A stretch of DNA of 64,000 nucleotides from Serripes groenlandicus (GCA_031761405.1 JASEVX010000011.1:36695955-36759954), one strand, 5' to 3'; counted from the stretch's first letter, positions 23,815 through 35,044 are shown. Translations and numbers: made by a program. Notes: a model not told the origin generated them from the letters alone.

Positions 23815-24535
23815 GTTCTTATTTATTTAAGTACCCAGGTTAACAGATTAGTCGCCATTGTTGGTTCATGCAAGACGTACTTATTTAATATAGTACCCCT
23901 GGTACCAGACTAGTCGCCATTGTTGGTTCATGCAAGACGTACTTATTTAATATAGTAACCAGGTTACCAGATTAGTCGCCATTGTTGGATCATGCAAGAC
24001 GTACTTATTTAATATAGTAACCAGGTTACCAGATTAGTCGCCATTGTTGGATCATGCAAGACGTACTTATTTATTATAGTACCCCTGGTACCAGACTACA
24101 TTGTTGGTTCATGCAAGACGTACTTATTTAATATAGTACCCCTGGTACCAGACTACATTGTTGGTTCATACAAGACGTACTTATTTAATATAGTACCCCT
24201 GGTACCAGACTAGTCGCCATTGTTGGTTCATACAAGATGTACTTATTTACTATAGTACCCCTGGTACCAGATTAGTCGCCATTGTTGGTTCATGCAAGAC
24301 GTACTTATTTAATATAGTACCCCTGGTACCAGACTACATTGTTGATTCATACAAGACGTACTTATTTAATATAGTACCCCTGGTACCAGACTAGTCGCCA
24401 TTGTTGGTTCATACAAGATGTACTTATTTACTATAGTACCCCTGGTGCCAGACTAGTCGCCATTGTTGGTTCATGCCAGCCGTTCTTATTTATTATAGTA
24501 CCCAGTGTACCAGAATAGTCGCCATTGTTGATTAA
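23815..24535. repeat. Minisatellite, ~58-64-bp unit, in intron
   Basis: About twelve units read 'agacgtacttatttaatata', 'gtacccctggtaccagacta', 'gtcgccattgttggttcatg'. Some units lack the gtcgcc block, giving two length classes. The palindromic ggtacc core is usually kept. It lies between exons 6 and 7. Confidence 0.92.
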
Positions 24536-24539
24536 AGAC

Positions 24540-25415
24540 ACCGAAGGGACATTTTGCCTCTGAGACGAGTTGTCCTAGAACATTGTTCCATTGTCAATGT
24601 AAGGTCAATGTACGGTCAATATTTAACACAATTTTAAAAAGCCCGCTACGTGATCACACCGCGCATTACAATCAGCCTAACATGTTTTGACTATAATGAT
24701 ACAGATAGTTAATACAATATTGACCGTCTTTGACTTGTAAACCTCTTGTTATCACGTGAGAAATGGGTGTGTATTGGATCAAGCGTTCATTGAAGGTATA
24801 TGAGAGCCTCATCCTACGTACACGGTCTCATCAGAGCCTTATTCTTTGTCGTACATTAACTAGAGAGATATATGTTACTTCAGAACACAATAGAACTGAT
24901 GTCTCAAACCTTACACTCCACCCCTTCTTACTTAAGACGGCTAATACAGTCGAAATGCGGTAGATCAATCTTGGACAAGAATCCTATACAGGCCATACAT
25001 TCTTCCCGTCAGTGGACGGAATGCCTTTGTGCTAAGCGTCATTCTTCTGCTCCACGGTGTTTAACTCTATACGGGAATGAATTTATAAAAGTATAGTGTA
25101 GTGTAGTGTAATGAAGTATAAACCCAATCGGTAGGTGAACTAGTGTATGTTATATATCTACGGGTTTCCTAAGTTCGTCATCACAAGCATTTAAATAAAC
25201 TACATTGAGGAGTACTAAATGAATCTTTAGAAATCAGAAAATAATTACGCCTTTATAAATTGACTTTTAATACAAAAGACGGCACTAATGACGGCAAAAA
25301 ATAAGGTATATCACGAAGTTGGAATGCTCTACTATAAATTAAAAACTTTTAACAATTCAGGCATGTATAATGTTAACAACCATGTGATTTACATGTTGAT
25401 CTACGTGTATTTCAG
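24540..25415. other. Intron sequence, nothing recognised
   Basis: The short plus-strand frames here (24763-24963 and 24872-25096) have no domain and overlap each other in different frames. The polypyrimidine/acceptor for exon 7 (gtatttcag) is at its end. Confidence 0.5.
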
Positions 25416-25976
25416 ATATAGATGAGTGTAAAAGCTCCCCGTGTTTAAACAATGGTACGTGCACAGATCGTCTCCTCTACTACGAATGCACATGTCCCCC
25501 TCGTTTCTATGGAGTTCATTGTGAAACAGGAATATGTCAACCTTTACCAGCAGACGTTACTTTCGTTTTGGACTCCTCTGTTAGCATGACAGCAGACGAT
25601 TTCAACAAACAGTTGGATTTTGTTTCCAATTTTGTTGACCACGTCACGGTTGGGCCTGAAGATATACAAATTGCTCTTATAACGTTCTCGTTTAAAGCGA
25701 AAGTAGAGTTTTATCTTGATGACTATAATGTTACTACGGAGCTCAAAGAAGCTATCTATAGCGTCAAGTACAGACCAGGTGCAACCTTTACGGACAAAGG
25801 ATTGGAGATGGTGAGGGATGTTCTGTCGGAGGGTCACGGAGGATACGGTTCGAGACCGAATGGAAAGTACGCGAGAAAGTTCGTATTTGTCTTAACGGAC
25901 GGGATGTCTACTGATAGAAAGGCTACAAAAAAGATGGCAGCAGAAATCAAGAAAGATGTTTTTATTATTGCAATAG
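25416..25976 (+). CDS. VWA/EGF gene, exon 7 (EGF and most of VWA1)
   Basis: Enters in phase 1 and leaves in phase 1 (ATA G|gtaaca). It begins [16 protein letters not shown], a calcium-binding-type EGF with six cysteines ending [11 protein letters not shown]. Next comes VWA1: [19 protein letters not shown] carries the MIDAS DxSxS (D384, S386, S388 counted from the first residue seen), [11 protein letters not shown] gives the MIDAS Thr (T457) and FVLTDGMS the MIDAS Asp (D493). All five positions are present, so divalent-metal-dependent ligand binding is expected. The EGF and nearly the whole VWA share one exon. Confidence 0.95.
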
Positions 25977-26854
25977 GTAACACGATTTTGTTTTTTTATT
26001 GAAGTGCATTAATTCGAGTGGTTAGCCATTAAACGGAGAAACTGAGCTTGCTTCCCGGATAGTATCCCGCTTGCGGCGGCCAAGATGAGTTACCTATTGA
26101 CAGGGTATTTTGTCAAGCCTAATACTCGTTAATCAGCTTAATGATCACATGGATTAGTATATTGTCGGCGTGATATAACGGACATACGGCTGTAAACGGC
26201 GTAACACTGCAATTAATCAAAGCTTATAACAATCTCTCAACCGTTTAACTATTCTAGGAGTCATAACGGTACTTCAGATGGACATCTGTAGAAAATGAAT
26301 TCGTTCCATGAAGTAATAAGAATAATTTGTAAAAGGAGAAGGTACTAATAGGGTCGCACATTATTTGTTGGGGTTTAAAGAGCTGAGAGTTAGAACGTTG
26401 CTCAAAGGTAATACAGTTTGTAATACAGTTTGTAATACAGCTACTATTTTCTCTGTCGACACGTCGCATATTTCGGTCAGACACACCGATAAACGTAGTC
26501 CTTTATAAACCTGCACTTAAGAGAATTGTTCGGATGATATCACAATGTGAGGGCTATAACCAATGCCCGTCGATTTGGGCATGCGTGATTTATTTCAGAA
26601 TCAGAAAGAGATATACAAGTCACCAAAGGATCGGGCTATTCGAGTAATTGATTGATTGGAGTTTTATGTCGTTTTTAACAGTTTATCGGTTAAAAAACTT
26701 CGGTTATTTCACATCATCATGAGTTCTCTGGTTTCTCGCAATAGTACGCAACACATGTTTTCTAAGGTAACTGGTGACTCTCGCACATAAACCTGTTTTT
26801 TTTCCGCTCTCTGTCCGAAGACGAATTACGCTTGTAAACATAAACTTTAACATT

Positions 26855-26970
26855 CATCGGAAAAATAAATGGGCGATACGGGGATCGAACTCACAATATT
26901 GTCCATCTTCGTTCCCAACTAACTCAGATAGACACATAATAGTCCGACACGGCCTTCCAAAGCGACATAT
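26855..26970 (-). mobile_element. tRNA-derived SINE (minus) just before exon 8
   Basis: The reverse complement has 'gagttcgatccccgtatcgc' (B box) and an upstream A-box-like 'atctgagttagttggga'. It ends about 35 bp before the exon 8 acceptor. An open frame runs from 26774 through it into exon 8, but the acceptor at 27001-27002 and the match to exon 7 show where coding begins. Confidence 0.65.
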
Positions 26971-27002
26971 GAAACAAATAACGATATTGTATTTATTTTT
27001 AG

Positions 27003-27769
27003 GTATCGGCAATGAGGTATCCCACCAAGAGTTACTGGACATTGCATCTCCAAGAAACGCATATAGTCCGGAGTACGTGTTCTCTGTTGACAACTTTAAC
27101 TCCCTTTATAGTATCATCAAACAGCTTGTCCATATCACGTGTGAGGAATGTGTCACCAGTTCGGAATCTGACATCGTATTTCTAATAGACGGATCCTACT
27201 ACATGAACATTGAAGACTTTCAAACCTCCATTGATGCAATTACATACGTGTTAAATGGCATGGTGGACAGTTATGGCTCCGAAAAGGGACAACGAGTTGC
27301 CATTTCGACCTTTGGCTCCAGTATTGATTCTCTGATGAGTTTAAATAACGAATTTTCAATCAAAGAGTTGATTGCGGAGATCCAAGGATTAATACAGCCC
27401 GAAGGTAGTTGTGTAGATAGGGACTGTGAAATAAACATCACAGATGCCATTATGCAAACAGTGCCGGCTTTTGATCCAAAACATGGCGGTCGTAACCAAG
27501 CGAGGAAGTTTCTGGTTTTGCTTACAAACGGGATATTTGAAAACGATGAAAACGTTTTAAAAGAAACAGTTACTGACTTGAAAACTAACGCAGATGTGTC
27601 TTTGTTTATCATTGGGGTCGGGAGCCATATTGATATGAACACTTTACTAGCGCTCTCAACCGATTCTTACCACGTGTATGTGGTACCCTCTCGCTCAGAT
27701 TTAACAAAGTTAGATGTTATACAGTCCGAATTTAAGTACAATATATGTGAGGAGGAGGAGGATAAATAA
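27003..27769 (+). CDS. VWA/EGF gene, terminal exon 8 (end of VWA1, VWA2)
   Basis: After acceptor atttatttttag, GT completes Gly, giving AIGIGNEVSHQELL, the last strand and helix of VWA1. A linker with paired cysteines (ITCEECVTSSESD) leads to VWA2: DIVFLIDGSYYMNIEDF. Here DxSxS has become DGSYY (D581, S583 kept, second Ser replaced by Tyr), and the Asp of the 'TDG' loop is Asn (LLTNG, N694). VWA2 is therefore unlikely to bind metal normally. An extra cysteine pair (SCVDRDC) sits before the retained Thr loop. The protein ends YNICEEEEDK and stop, with an acidic tail and no membrane anchor. Confidence 0.95.
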
Positions 27770-28860
27770 CAGTCATGTGGCATTTGCGATATAAAACAAC
27801 GAGTGGGTAATCGTTCATTGGATAGTTAATGAGTTTAAGAAATACGTCAGTTACCTGGTGTTTGACTATAATTATGTGAAAATTTCGAATATCTACGCAT
27901 GGACAAGACTAATGCTCTTCAAAGTCCACTCATCACAACCATGCTTGTATGGATATGCTAATTTGATATTGTTGTTTTCTTTAAGCCAAGACAGTTTTGT
28001 TTATACTTTCTGCTATCTTGCTATGAACCTGCTCAATAGATTGGTCGTAATTGAGATAACACGTGATCATGGCTGGTCGTGTTTTGTAATGGTTCTAATT
28101 GTATGGCTTTATACACCATTTGAGCCGCATCTAGCGATATGAGGTCTTATTGACCCTCCGCTTTGACATCAGTTAGAGACATAGCGACATAAACTAGTAG
28201 GATTTCACTTCTATTTCTTTTGTAAGAATGTCAAATTTATAGGACAACAATTACCCGCCAGACGGCGACCATTAATAATGGAAAATCATTGAATTATAAT
28301 GACATTCGTCAGTAAATATATACATACATGTAGCTTCAATGACGTTTTGTTGATTAATTAAGTACTCAATTTGAAATAATTTTGCTATCTATTGGCTTAT
28401 GTAAAACCATCCAAATGTTCTATTTTACACGACGTCTGTGATATGTTGCGATGTAGTGTGTTTAACAAACCTCATTCAGTCTGCTGCATGTTTTATCAAA
28501 TATTTTCTCTATTTGTTGAGCCTAATTACTGTTTGAATACTTTGAATGTTAGATACAGTGCCAGTGATTAGAATAACATTAAAGGGCAAAGAGGTTTGAA
28601 ATATTTTTAATGGAAACTCGATGCTCATATTTTTAATTATGTCGACGATGTATGTTTGGTGAATGAGTGACGTTTGAATGACTTATCAATGAAAATGTAC
28701 CTATTAAAGTATGTAAAGTAAAAGCAACGGTGCCAGCTTACTCAAAAATAGCAGTCTATACAAACATATCTTTTTCGTAAAAGCTAAGAACTTTGATATC
28801 AAACGCGAACTGTTAAACTCACAGATTACAAAGGAACGCGGTCACCAATCTAAAAAAAAA
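27770..28860. other. 3' flank of VWA/EGF gene, no feature
   Basis: AT-rich sequence, presumably 3' UTR and intergenic DNA. No canonical AATAAA was spotted close to the stop. The open frame at 27858-28142 has no domain and is discounted. Confidence 0.5.
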
Positions 28861-29080
28861 AGCACTGCAGTGCTGACGGCCTGGGGGCTGCTGGAAGGTT
28901 TGAGAAGTAGGGGAAATGTGAAAGGAAATAAGAATTGCAGCTTATGTTTATGTATTAATTGTCAAGAAGTTGAAAGATCATTTCAAAAATAGTAAATTTA
29001 TTAAACTTCCAATTAAAAAACAGAAGGACCTTGCTGGCACTATATCGCTCACCTAAGTGTAGGAGCTCACAAGTGTAAAC
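28861..29080. repeat. Second copy of the 'gacggcctgggggctg' repeat
   Basis: Matches 16620-16860 ('gctgacggcctgggggctgc', 'aaaggaaataagaattgcag', 'tatatcgctcacctaagtg'). Confidence 0.75.
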
Positions 29081-29796
29081 ATTTAAGACATGAAGAGTTT
29101 TTTGACAGCAAGCTTAGGCAGAATATATTTAAGTTTCTGCATTACTATATTGAGAAATATGTCAATGTTCAATCACATTCCATCAAGTTGAAATAGTTCT
29201 CTAAACCATGTACTAGACTGGGAGAAAGTGTTTAAAATATGCAAAACTCATCAAGACAAGACAATTATTCTGACAAAGATTCAAAATGCAACATCCAGTG
29301 TGTTATCAAGATTTTCCTTCATTTGGCCTAGTGACCTATTTTTGTTTACCCGATTAGACCCTTATTCGAAAATGGACTAGATATCATTTAAGCCGTGGCC
29401 CCAACCCGCCGTACTTGCAAGTGCGTGCTGTCTACTTGCAAAAACGTGGTCAAAATTTGGGGATTTGGGAGCACGCAGACACGCCGTAGCACTTTTAATG
29501 CATGAGGAACTTTCGCTGCGTTCGGGATGCGGTCGGGCTACGGATTCACCCCAGTACGGGTGACGCGCGTGTCTTCTACAGCCAATGAGCGCACAACGCA
29601 CTGACTCCGTGAGTCTTTTAAATTTTGTCCACGGTCACTTGCTCTACGGACGGCGCACGGATAAGTGCGTGGTCTGTGCTTACCCGGCACTTCCCCAGTT
29701 TTACTGTCCAATGAGCACGCAGAACTGACGTGGACCTTACCGAGTAAGCACGTGCTCCGCACTTACAACGCACGTTGTGCGCACTGATTTCTGCAG

Positions 29797-29808
29797 TATA
29801 TATAAAAG
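29797..29808 (+). promoter_or_regulatory. TATA box of the Harbinger-like element
   Basis: 'gcagtatatataaaagccga' lies about 45 bp upstream of the ATG at 29847, a normal spacing for a short 5' UTR. Confidence 0.6.
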
Positions 29809-29846
29809 CCGAGCCGACGGACGAGTGCCAACATTTCGTCTCCAAG

Positions 29847-30035
29847 ATGACTAATAAGAGGACACAGAAGAAGGGGTCAGCTGCATCTGCAGCTCAAAAG
29901 GCAGCTGATACGGCCAGAGAGGCCCAACAGAAACGGGTTGCGGAAGATGAGATGGCCAGAGAGGAAGGGGAAGAGGCGAGGAGGAACGAAGAAGAGTCAG
30001 ATGGTGACGGCAGAGAGTCTGATCATGAGGAGTGA
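29847..30035 (+). CDS. Short charged ORF of the Harbinger-like element
   Basis: Encodes 62 residues starting MTNKRTQKKGSAASAAQKAA, then a Lys/Arg/Glu-rich helix and an acidic end ESDGDGRESDHEE. The start is chosen because it is the first ATG after the TATA box. An upstream in-frame extension to 29775 would begin before the likely start of transcription. The stop overlaps a good donor (GA|gtgagtaag), so this is probably exon 1 of a spliced element gene rather than a complete protein. No domain is recognised; a basic nuclear-type N-terminus is an inference. Confidence 0.5.
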   Translation: MTNKRTQKKGSAASAAQKAADTAREAQQKRVAEDEMAREEGEEARRNEEESDGDGRESDHEE

Positions 30036-30545
30036 GTAAGGACACCGTACGTGAGCAGCACGTGTAAGTACGGCCTCCGTACGATAACGTGGCAATCGCA
30101 CGGAGATCGTACGTTGTAAGCAAGTTGTAAGCACGTACAACTCACTTGCGCAACCGTGCGAGTGACGTGCGTTGACGTTCTCTCTCCCTGCTCTTGCCAC
30201 TCCCTCCCCACGTTTTCAGAAAAACGTGGCGGCCGTGGCCTCCCCAAAAAACGTACGGACTAAAAACACGCACGGTGGGTTGTGACCGGGCCTTAAGATA
30301 AACATTCTGACCAAATTTTAAAAAACGTGGCCTCTACAGTTTTGACAGGATTCAAACTTGGCCTACATATCATCAAGACAAACATTCTGATACAGTTTCA
30401 ACATGCTCAAATTAAAAATGCAGCTTCCATTATGTTAACAAGATTTACCTTCAATTTGGTATAGTGACCTTGTTTCTGACCCAATATGACCCATATTCGA
30501 ACTTGACTTAGAGATCATTAAGACAAGCATTCTAACGAAAATGCC

Positions 30546-31010
30546 GTTGATACCTCCACAGCACTTGCGGGCACCTGCACAGCACGATTGAGGGAGAGGT
30601 TTGCGTTTGCACGCTACCTCTACAACTTAGTTATTGGTGCATTGGTGGCTGAAGAGGAGAGGTCTCATTTCCTTTACTGCCACTCTCCCTCTCTTGTGGG
30701 TACTGCCCTCTCCTTCTCCTTCAGTCCTCCCTTCTTTTATAGGGCATCTTGTACTACTGTTACTCTGACACTTTTGTGATAATGCTACGTTCTGTGAAGA
30801 GCGAGACTGGAATCTGATTAATGATGCGATGACATAGCTTTTATAATCTGCGAGACACATTGCAAAGTCGGCCAGACGCCGCCTCCCCCCCCCCCCCCCC
30901 CCCCGGCCAATGTCTGCCCGATGTACGGCCGGGCTCTGAGCGGCGAATTTGGCCCGGTGCTCGCCAGATATGTATGATGCCCGACCGGGTCGGGGTGTAG
31001 TGGGTTGGGG
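30546..31010. other. Intergenic, TATA-like motif and poly-C run
   Basis: A minus-strand TATA-like 'cctataaaagaaggg' sits near 30735, followed only by short frames. A run of 20 C occurs at 30885-30904. A long minus frame across it (30627-31022) is low-complexity and not recognisable. Possibly another element insertion, with ends not found. Confidence 0.35.
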
Positions 31011-31545
31011 GGAGTCGGGCACGGGCCCTATGGGAACCCGCTAGATTTGCCACTATATTTGCCACGCTTTTTCTTTGTTTACCATTCATTTTTCGACGCA
31101 CGGGCCCTACGGCCCCCTGGTTAATCAACAACTGTATATTTCACGTGACTTCTTTCGTGGGGTAGGGGCAGTCGGGCACGGGCCCTATGGGCCCCCGCTT
31201 AATCCGCCACTACATTTGCCACGCTTTTTCTTTGTTTACCATTAATATTTCGGCGCAAGGGCCCTATGGTCCCCCGGAAAATCCGCCACTGTATATTTCA
31301 CGTGACTTCTTTCTTTTTTTCCATTCCTCTTCCGCATTAATTTCTAAAGCATTCTTTAAACTTATATTGGAGTACTCACGCCTTAAGTTTTTACTGATGT
31401 TCCAACAACATTAAACTTGTATTTATGTGGGAGATCCTAACCTATTACATGCAGTTTTGTTGAATCCGTGAAGAACTGTTTACTCGCGCAGTCTAAACCT
31501 AAAATGCGTTTTTTGGTGTTAACAGCAATTGGCAGGCTGCCAACT
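31010..31545. repeat. Duplicated 'acgggccctatggg' block and repeat tail
   Basis: Two to three copies of a ~150-180-bp unit ('gtcgggcacgggccctatgg', 'ccgccactacatttgccacg', 'tatttcacgtgacttctttc') are followed by a tail ('attggagtactcacgcctta' ... 'caattggcaggctgcc') shared with 16860-17190. Confidence 0.75.
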
Positions 31546-31745
31546 CCGAACAACTTTGAACATATTTTGTCAAAGAATGGAAAATCTCTATAATTGAATG
31601 GATAACCTATGACTAAAAGTGGAAAGTATGTGGCAAAAGGAGAAATTGCTCGTTTTGAGCAATTTCTACTTTTGTCATTATGTTTTTAAAAAGCCGTCTG
31701 CTGCAGAGGCGTCAGAATGCGTCTATATGAGGGAAATATTCAAAA
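31546..31745. mobile_element. piggyBac-like MITE copy
   Basis: Central arms 'aaaggagaaattgctcgttt' / 'gagcaatttctacttttg' and the right half 'gtctgctgcagaggcgtcag' are clear. Both outer ends are degraded. Confidence 0.6.
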
Positions 31746-32099
31746 GCAGTCATGTGCAATTTCCATATCCTAAACTGCATATAGGATATGTTAATCAAAG
31801 CGCTGAAAGCGCCGGTGGTATAGGGGCATATGTAAGTTGAAAATATATGGCATAGATAATATAGACAAACATTGTTGAAACAATGACCTTTAAACAAACC
31901 AAACCAAAAATGTGCGAAGCACACATATTGCCTGCCTATACAATACAAATGCCTAATTTATCAAAGTTTCACCCTTTTCTTGTATAAACAAAATCAAAAG
32001 ATTGACAAAAAAACAGAGCAGCGACCCTTAATTAAAATATTTCCAGTTCAGAAATCACTAAAGATTCACAATGTATATTGTAATCATGCTGATAAATGA

Positions 32100-32850
32100 A
32101 AGACAATCGAAAGCATGCTAGAGTTATGTTTCTTTTGCTCTGCACATCTGTAGCTCTGAGTTTCCTATGCAACAAGTCTTAAATTGATACATTGGACATC
32201 TATTGAGACAATAACCGAAGAAATGAAAAATGAGTTTTACACCTAAAAAAACCAGATCAGATTTGTGTTCAAAATATTGTATCGATCTCTTAATCCCAAT
32301 GTATACGTGTGACGACTTTGAAATGGATCCGCGAAACAGAAACAAAGTTTTGACCCATTAATGCAAACCGTAACGGACAGACGGACGGATGGATGAACAC
32401 AAAGACGGACAGACAGTCAGTGGCTCTGGACAAAGTACAACGCTTGGGAAACACTCATTAACGAAACAAGGGCATGTGTTTTTCATGCGAAAGTCATATA
32501 ATAAGTGAGAACATGAAAAGACAAAAATATACACACTCCAAACGCAGCATGCTAAAGTTATGGTAATGGTGCACTGCAAATATGTAGGTCATAAGTTACC
32601 TACAAACCAAGGAAATGGATACAATGGAAATTAATTGAGACTATCGCTGAACTAAATAAGGAAAAATGAAGATAACTAAGATAAGCAGACCAGAGTTATG
32701 TACCTAGTATGTTGCCGTTCTCCTGATCACACGGTATAAGTGTGACCACTTTCAAATAAATCTGCCATACAGAAACAACGTTTTGACCAATACATGCAAT
32801 CCATGACGGACGGACACCGGATTATACCTCCAAGCTTTACAGACAGAGAC
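32100..32850. repeat. Diffuse interspersed repeat, two related blocks
   Basis: Blocks at about 32115-32400 and 32580-32830 share 'gcagaccagagttatg'-type starts, 'gaaacagaaacaa.gttttga' and 'acggacagacggacggatgg'-type ends. Such blocks are common in bivalve DNA from memory. They carry no coding sequence. Confidence 0.45.
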
Positions 32851-33185
32851 AACTTATAAAGTATTGATTACAGAAGACTGGTTCGATGCGTCAAAACACG
32901 TACGTGCTTAGGAAAGCTTAGATTATGGTATTTGTAAAGTATTTGCAAATTAATTGTATCTCCGAAATGGGACCGTACAAGGTTAATTTACAAAAACCTA
33001 TTTAGACTATACTTCTAGTTTATTTGTCAACAGATACGTCTAGGACTAGATTACACGTTGACGAACGTTGAATCTTCAATTAGCGCAAATGCATATACAT
33101 TATAATTTTAGTCCCAAAATCGGTAGAAGCGCCTCAATTATAAAATAAATAATGACCTTGCGGTTATAACTCGTGTGTATGTTGA
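32851..33185. other. Intergenic, nothing recognised
   Basis: AT-rich sequence with no structure that I can support. Confidence 0.4.
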
Positions 33186-33189
33186 CATT

Positions 33190-33412
33190 TTCGGCCAACT
33201 TTCTTTCCGACGTTTGTCAAAAGTCAATGCGACATGCGTCATTCGTCTTTCACAAATGAGCTAAGTCTATGTGAAAAAGAACCCAGTTGGTTGGGAAGAT
33301 TGTTGTGTGGAGTACTGGTGTGAGAAAATCAGGAAACATATTTGTAGATGAACTGGCCGCCGTGATATAACGTAAAAAATGCTAAAAACGGCGTTAAACC
33401 ACAATCAATCAG
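33190..33412 (+). mobile_element. SINE body and tail (plus)
   Basis: 'ttctttccgacgtttgtcaa' (body) leads to the tail 'gccgccgtgatataacgtaa', 'aaaacggcgttaaaccacaa' and a tcaatcag end. The two halves of the tail form the hairpin typical of this SINE group. The tRNA head is missing. Confidence 0.65.
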
Positions 33413-33659
33413 TGTTGACATCTTATCTCTAATTTGTAGATTTAATTCCTATGTCCTAGTTGGGTCGACATACAGCGACACGTGAGCATATTCAACACAA
33501 CACGCGACCTGTTTTACCAACAATTCTCCAGTAGCGGTGAGACCGTTAGTACCATTCTTTCATGGCATGTATACACAGTAGGACCTCTCTCTTTGGACGG
33601 ATTATGTAATAACAACTCCTTGCCCTTGACCACGTAGACTAAATATACAGCAAACAACA

Positions 33660-34440
33660 TTTAACTAAGATTGAAAGTATTATTTTGAATAGTAATTAAA
33701 ACATTGTGGAAAAAGACAAACTTGCTGATTATCATTTATCTGTATGTGTCTTAAAGGGGCAAAGGTTATAATAATAACTGTAGACAAATATTTTCGTTAT
33801 CTAGGTTATAGAAAAAAATTGATTCATGTTTCAAAGCATTGTTTGGAAAGGAGGAATTGCTCATTGTCAGCAGTTGCTCCGTAGGCAAATATACTTTCAA
33901 CATTCGTATGTAACTAAGTTGCTATAACGGAAACGGTTCAATCCTTTCCTGTTTAAAGTCGCTTTTTGACGCATGTGCAGCAGACGTCTGCAGAATGGTT
34001 ATTCGTGACCCATTTCCTCTTTTTCCACAAAGCTATGTATAAACTATATATTTTTCCTTTTGATGTAAGGCGATATTGCTCGTTATCATTAATCTCTAGC
34101 ATGTTATTCAAAATGTGTCCGGAAAGGAGATAGAGTAAAAGAATGTCCACAGTAAAACGTTTAAATATGAAAATAATTAATTTGAAACGTGTTTGAAAGC
34201 ATTGTGTGAAAAGGAGAAATTTTTCATTGTCGGCAATAGCTCCATTTTCAACAATATTTCAATATTCGAACTGTTATATTATGACGGAAAGGGTTCCGCT
34301 TCCATGGGGAGGATGTAACCATTTCCCGATTACAGACGCATGTGCAGCAGACGACAATCGGAAACATTGTGACAAAAGGAGAAATTGCTTATCGTAGGCA
34401 ATTTCTACTTTTGCCACAATGGTTTCAACTCCTTTCAATA
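33660..34440. mobile_element. Cluster of broken piggyBac-like MITEs
   Basis: Several half-copies lie close together: 'ggaaaggaggaattgctcat' near 33845, 'gacgcatgtgcagcagacg' near 33970 and again near 34340, and the arms 'gtgacaaaaggagaaattgc' / 'gcaatttctacttttgccac' near 34370-34425. It looks like repeated insertion of the family into itself. Confidence 0.55.
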
Positions 34441-35044
34441 ATTTTATTTACAGTGATTTGCACATTTCTCTATGTAGGTCGACTGTTGTAAACTAATGGG
34501 GTCACCGCACGGTCGATGTTACCTTACACCACTGACATTAAGGTCAATCATAGTTCAGAGTGTGTTTCACTCGTTTGAACTATTTTGTATCCGATGATTA
34601 ATAAATGCAAGCGGATGGTTTTTCGTGATTCGGTCGAACCAATGAAATCGTTGAAAAGGCAGATTATAACCAATCAAAACTCGATTTTGGTGTAGGTATA
34701 CACATGTGGACTGTGGTTGCAGCTTTAATCCGACTTTTCGAAATCAGCATGAGTATGGGATAGGCGCGAAACGCCCCTATCCCAAAAACCATCTTTCAGC
34801 TGAGGCGGCTAACTTTGTTTTGAGCATACCGAATTTGTTATATTTAAATTATACACTAGGAAACCGGACATATATATAGAGATTAAGTGGGTTTTTTCAA
34901 GTGGATCATAGATCGAGGTCCCACTGGCATAAGTTTCGTATGTAGCTTATCCCAAATTATAAACGTTTCTGTACATGCAATTTAGTATCTCTGAGTGTTA
35001 TAGTGTAGGGGACAACAGTAGAATACCTTTTTTGTTATTTCAAG
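34441..35044. other. Intergenic with CCAAT-like motifs
   Basis: No gene is seen. Two 'ccaat' motifs (about 34639 and 34673) and a small palindrome near 34758 ('gggataggcgcgaaacgccc') precede the orphan exon candidate. No TATA box was identified, so a promoter here is speculation. Confidence 0.3.

Larger units (their letters stand above)
14310..27769 (+). other. Gene locus: ectodomain-EGF-VWA-VWA surface protein
   Basis: Eight exons join as 14310-14548, 15731-15909, 19268-19377, 21356-21615, 22942-23106, 23422-23462, 25416-25976 and 27003-27769. Every intron starts with GT and ends with AG, each junction codon is restored in phase, and the total is 2322 nt (773 codons and a stop). The product is a ~330-residue cysteine-bearing ectodomain, an EGF domain (332-370), VWA1 (~378-545) and VWA2 (~576-755). 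No membrane segment or GPI signal is visible at the C-terminus, so it is probably secreted. Adhesion, matrix or immune recognition is plausible from the domains, not shown. The start codon and signal peptide must lie on an unseen upstream exon. Introns hold MITEs, SINEs, LINE pieces and a minisatellite. Confidence 0.88.
29391..30292 (+). mobile_element. PIF/Harbinger-like non-autonomous element, 902 bp
   Basis: A GC-richer, CpG-rich block is inserted in satellite sequence and flanked by TTA duplications (29388-29390 and 30293-30295), the three-base TWA target typical of PIF/Harbinger. The ends are imperfect inverted repeats: left agccgtggccccaacccgcc, right (reverse complement) ggcccggtcacaacccacc. 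The interior has a TATA box, a 62-codon frame and a strong splice donor, but no DDE transposase. It looks like the 5' gene end of an autonomous element fused to its 3' end. A TTAA reading of the target (piggyBac-like) is possible but fits the ends less well. Confidence 0.72.
29278..30545. repeat. 142-bp satellite remnant split by an insertion
   Basis: 29278-29390 and 30293-30545 are pieces of the satellite at 2988-4440 ('tgttatcaagattttccttc', 'ctagatatcat', then 'gataaacattctgacc'). The unit is interrupted exactly inside 'atatcattta|agataaac' by the Harbinger-like element. Confidence 0.8.

Noticed and set aside
23815..24535. CRISPR-like regular repeats
   Set aside because: Contiguous eukaryotic minisatellite units without unique spacers, in an intron.
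26774..27002. N-terminal extension of the last VWA exon starting at an upstream ATG
   Set aside because: It runs through a tRNA-derived SINE; the acceptor at 27001-27002 joins exactly to the preceding VWA exon.
27858..28142. 94-codon frame after the VWA gene stop
   Set aside because: No domain, hydrophobic low-information sequence in the presumed 3' UTR.
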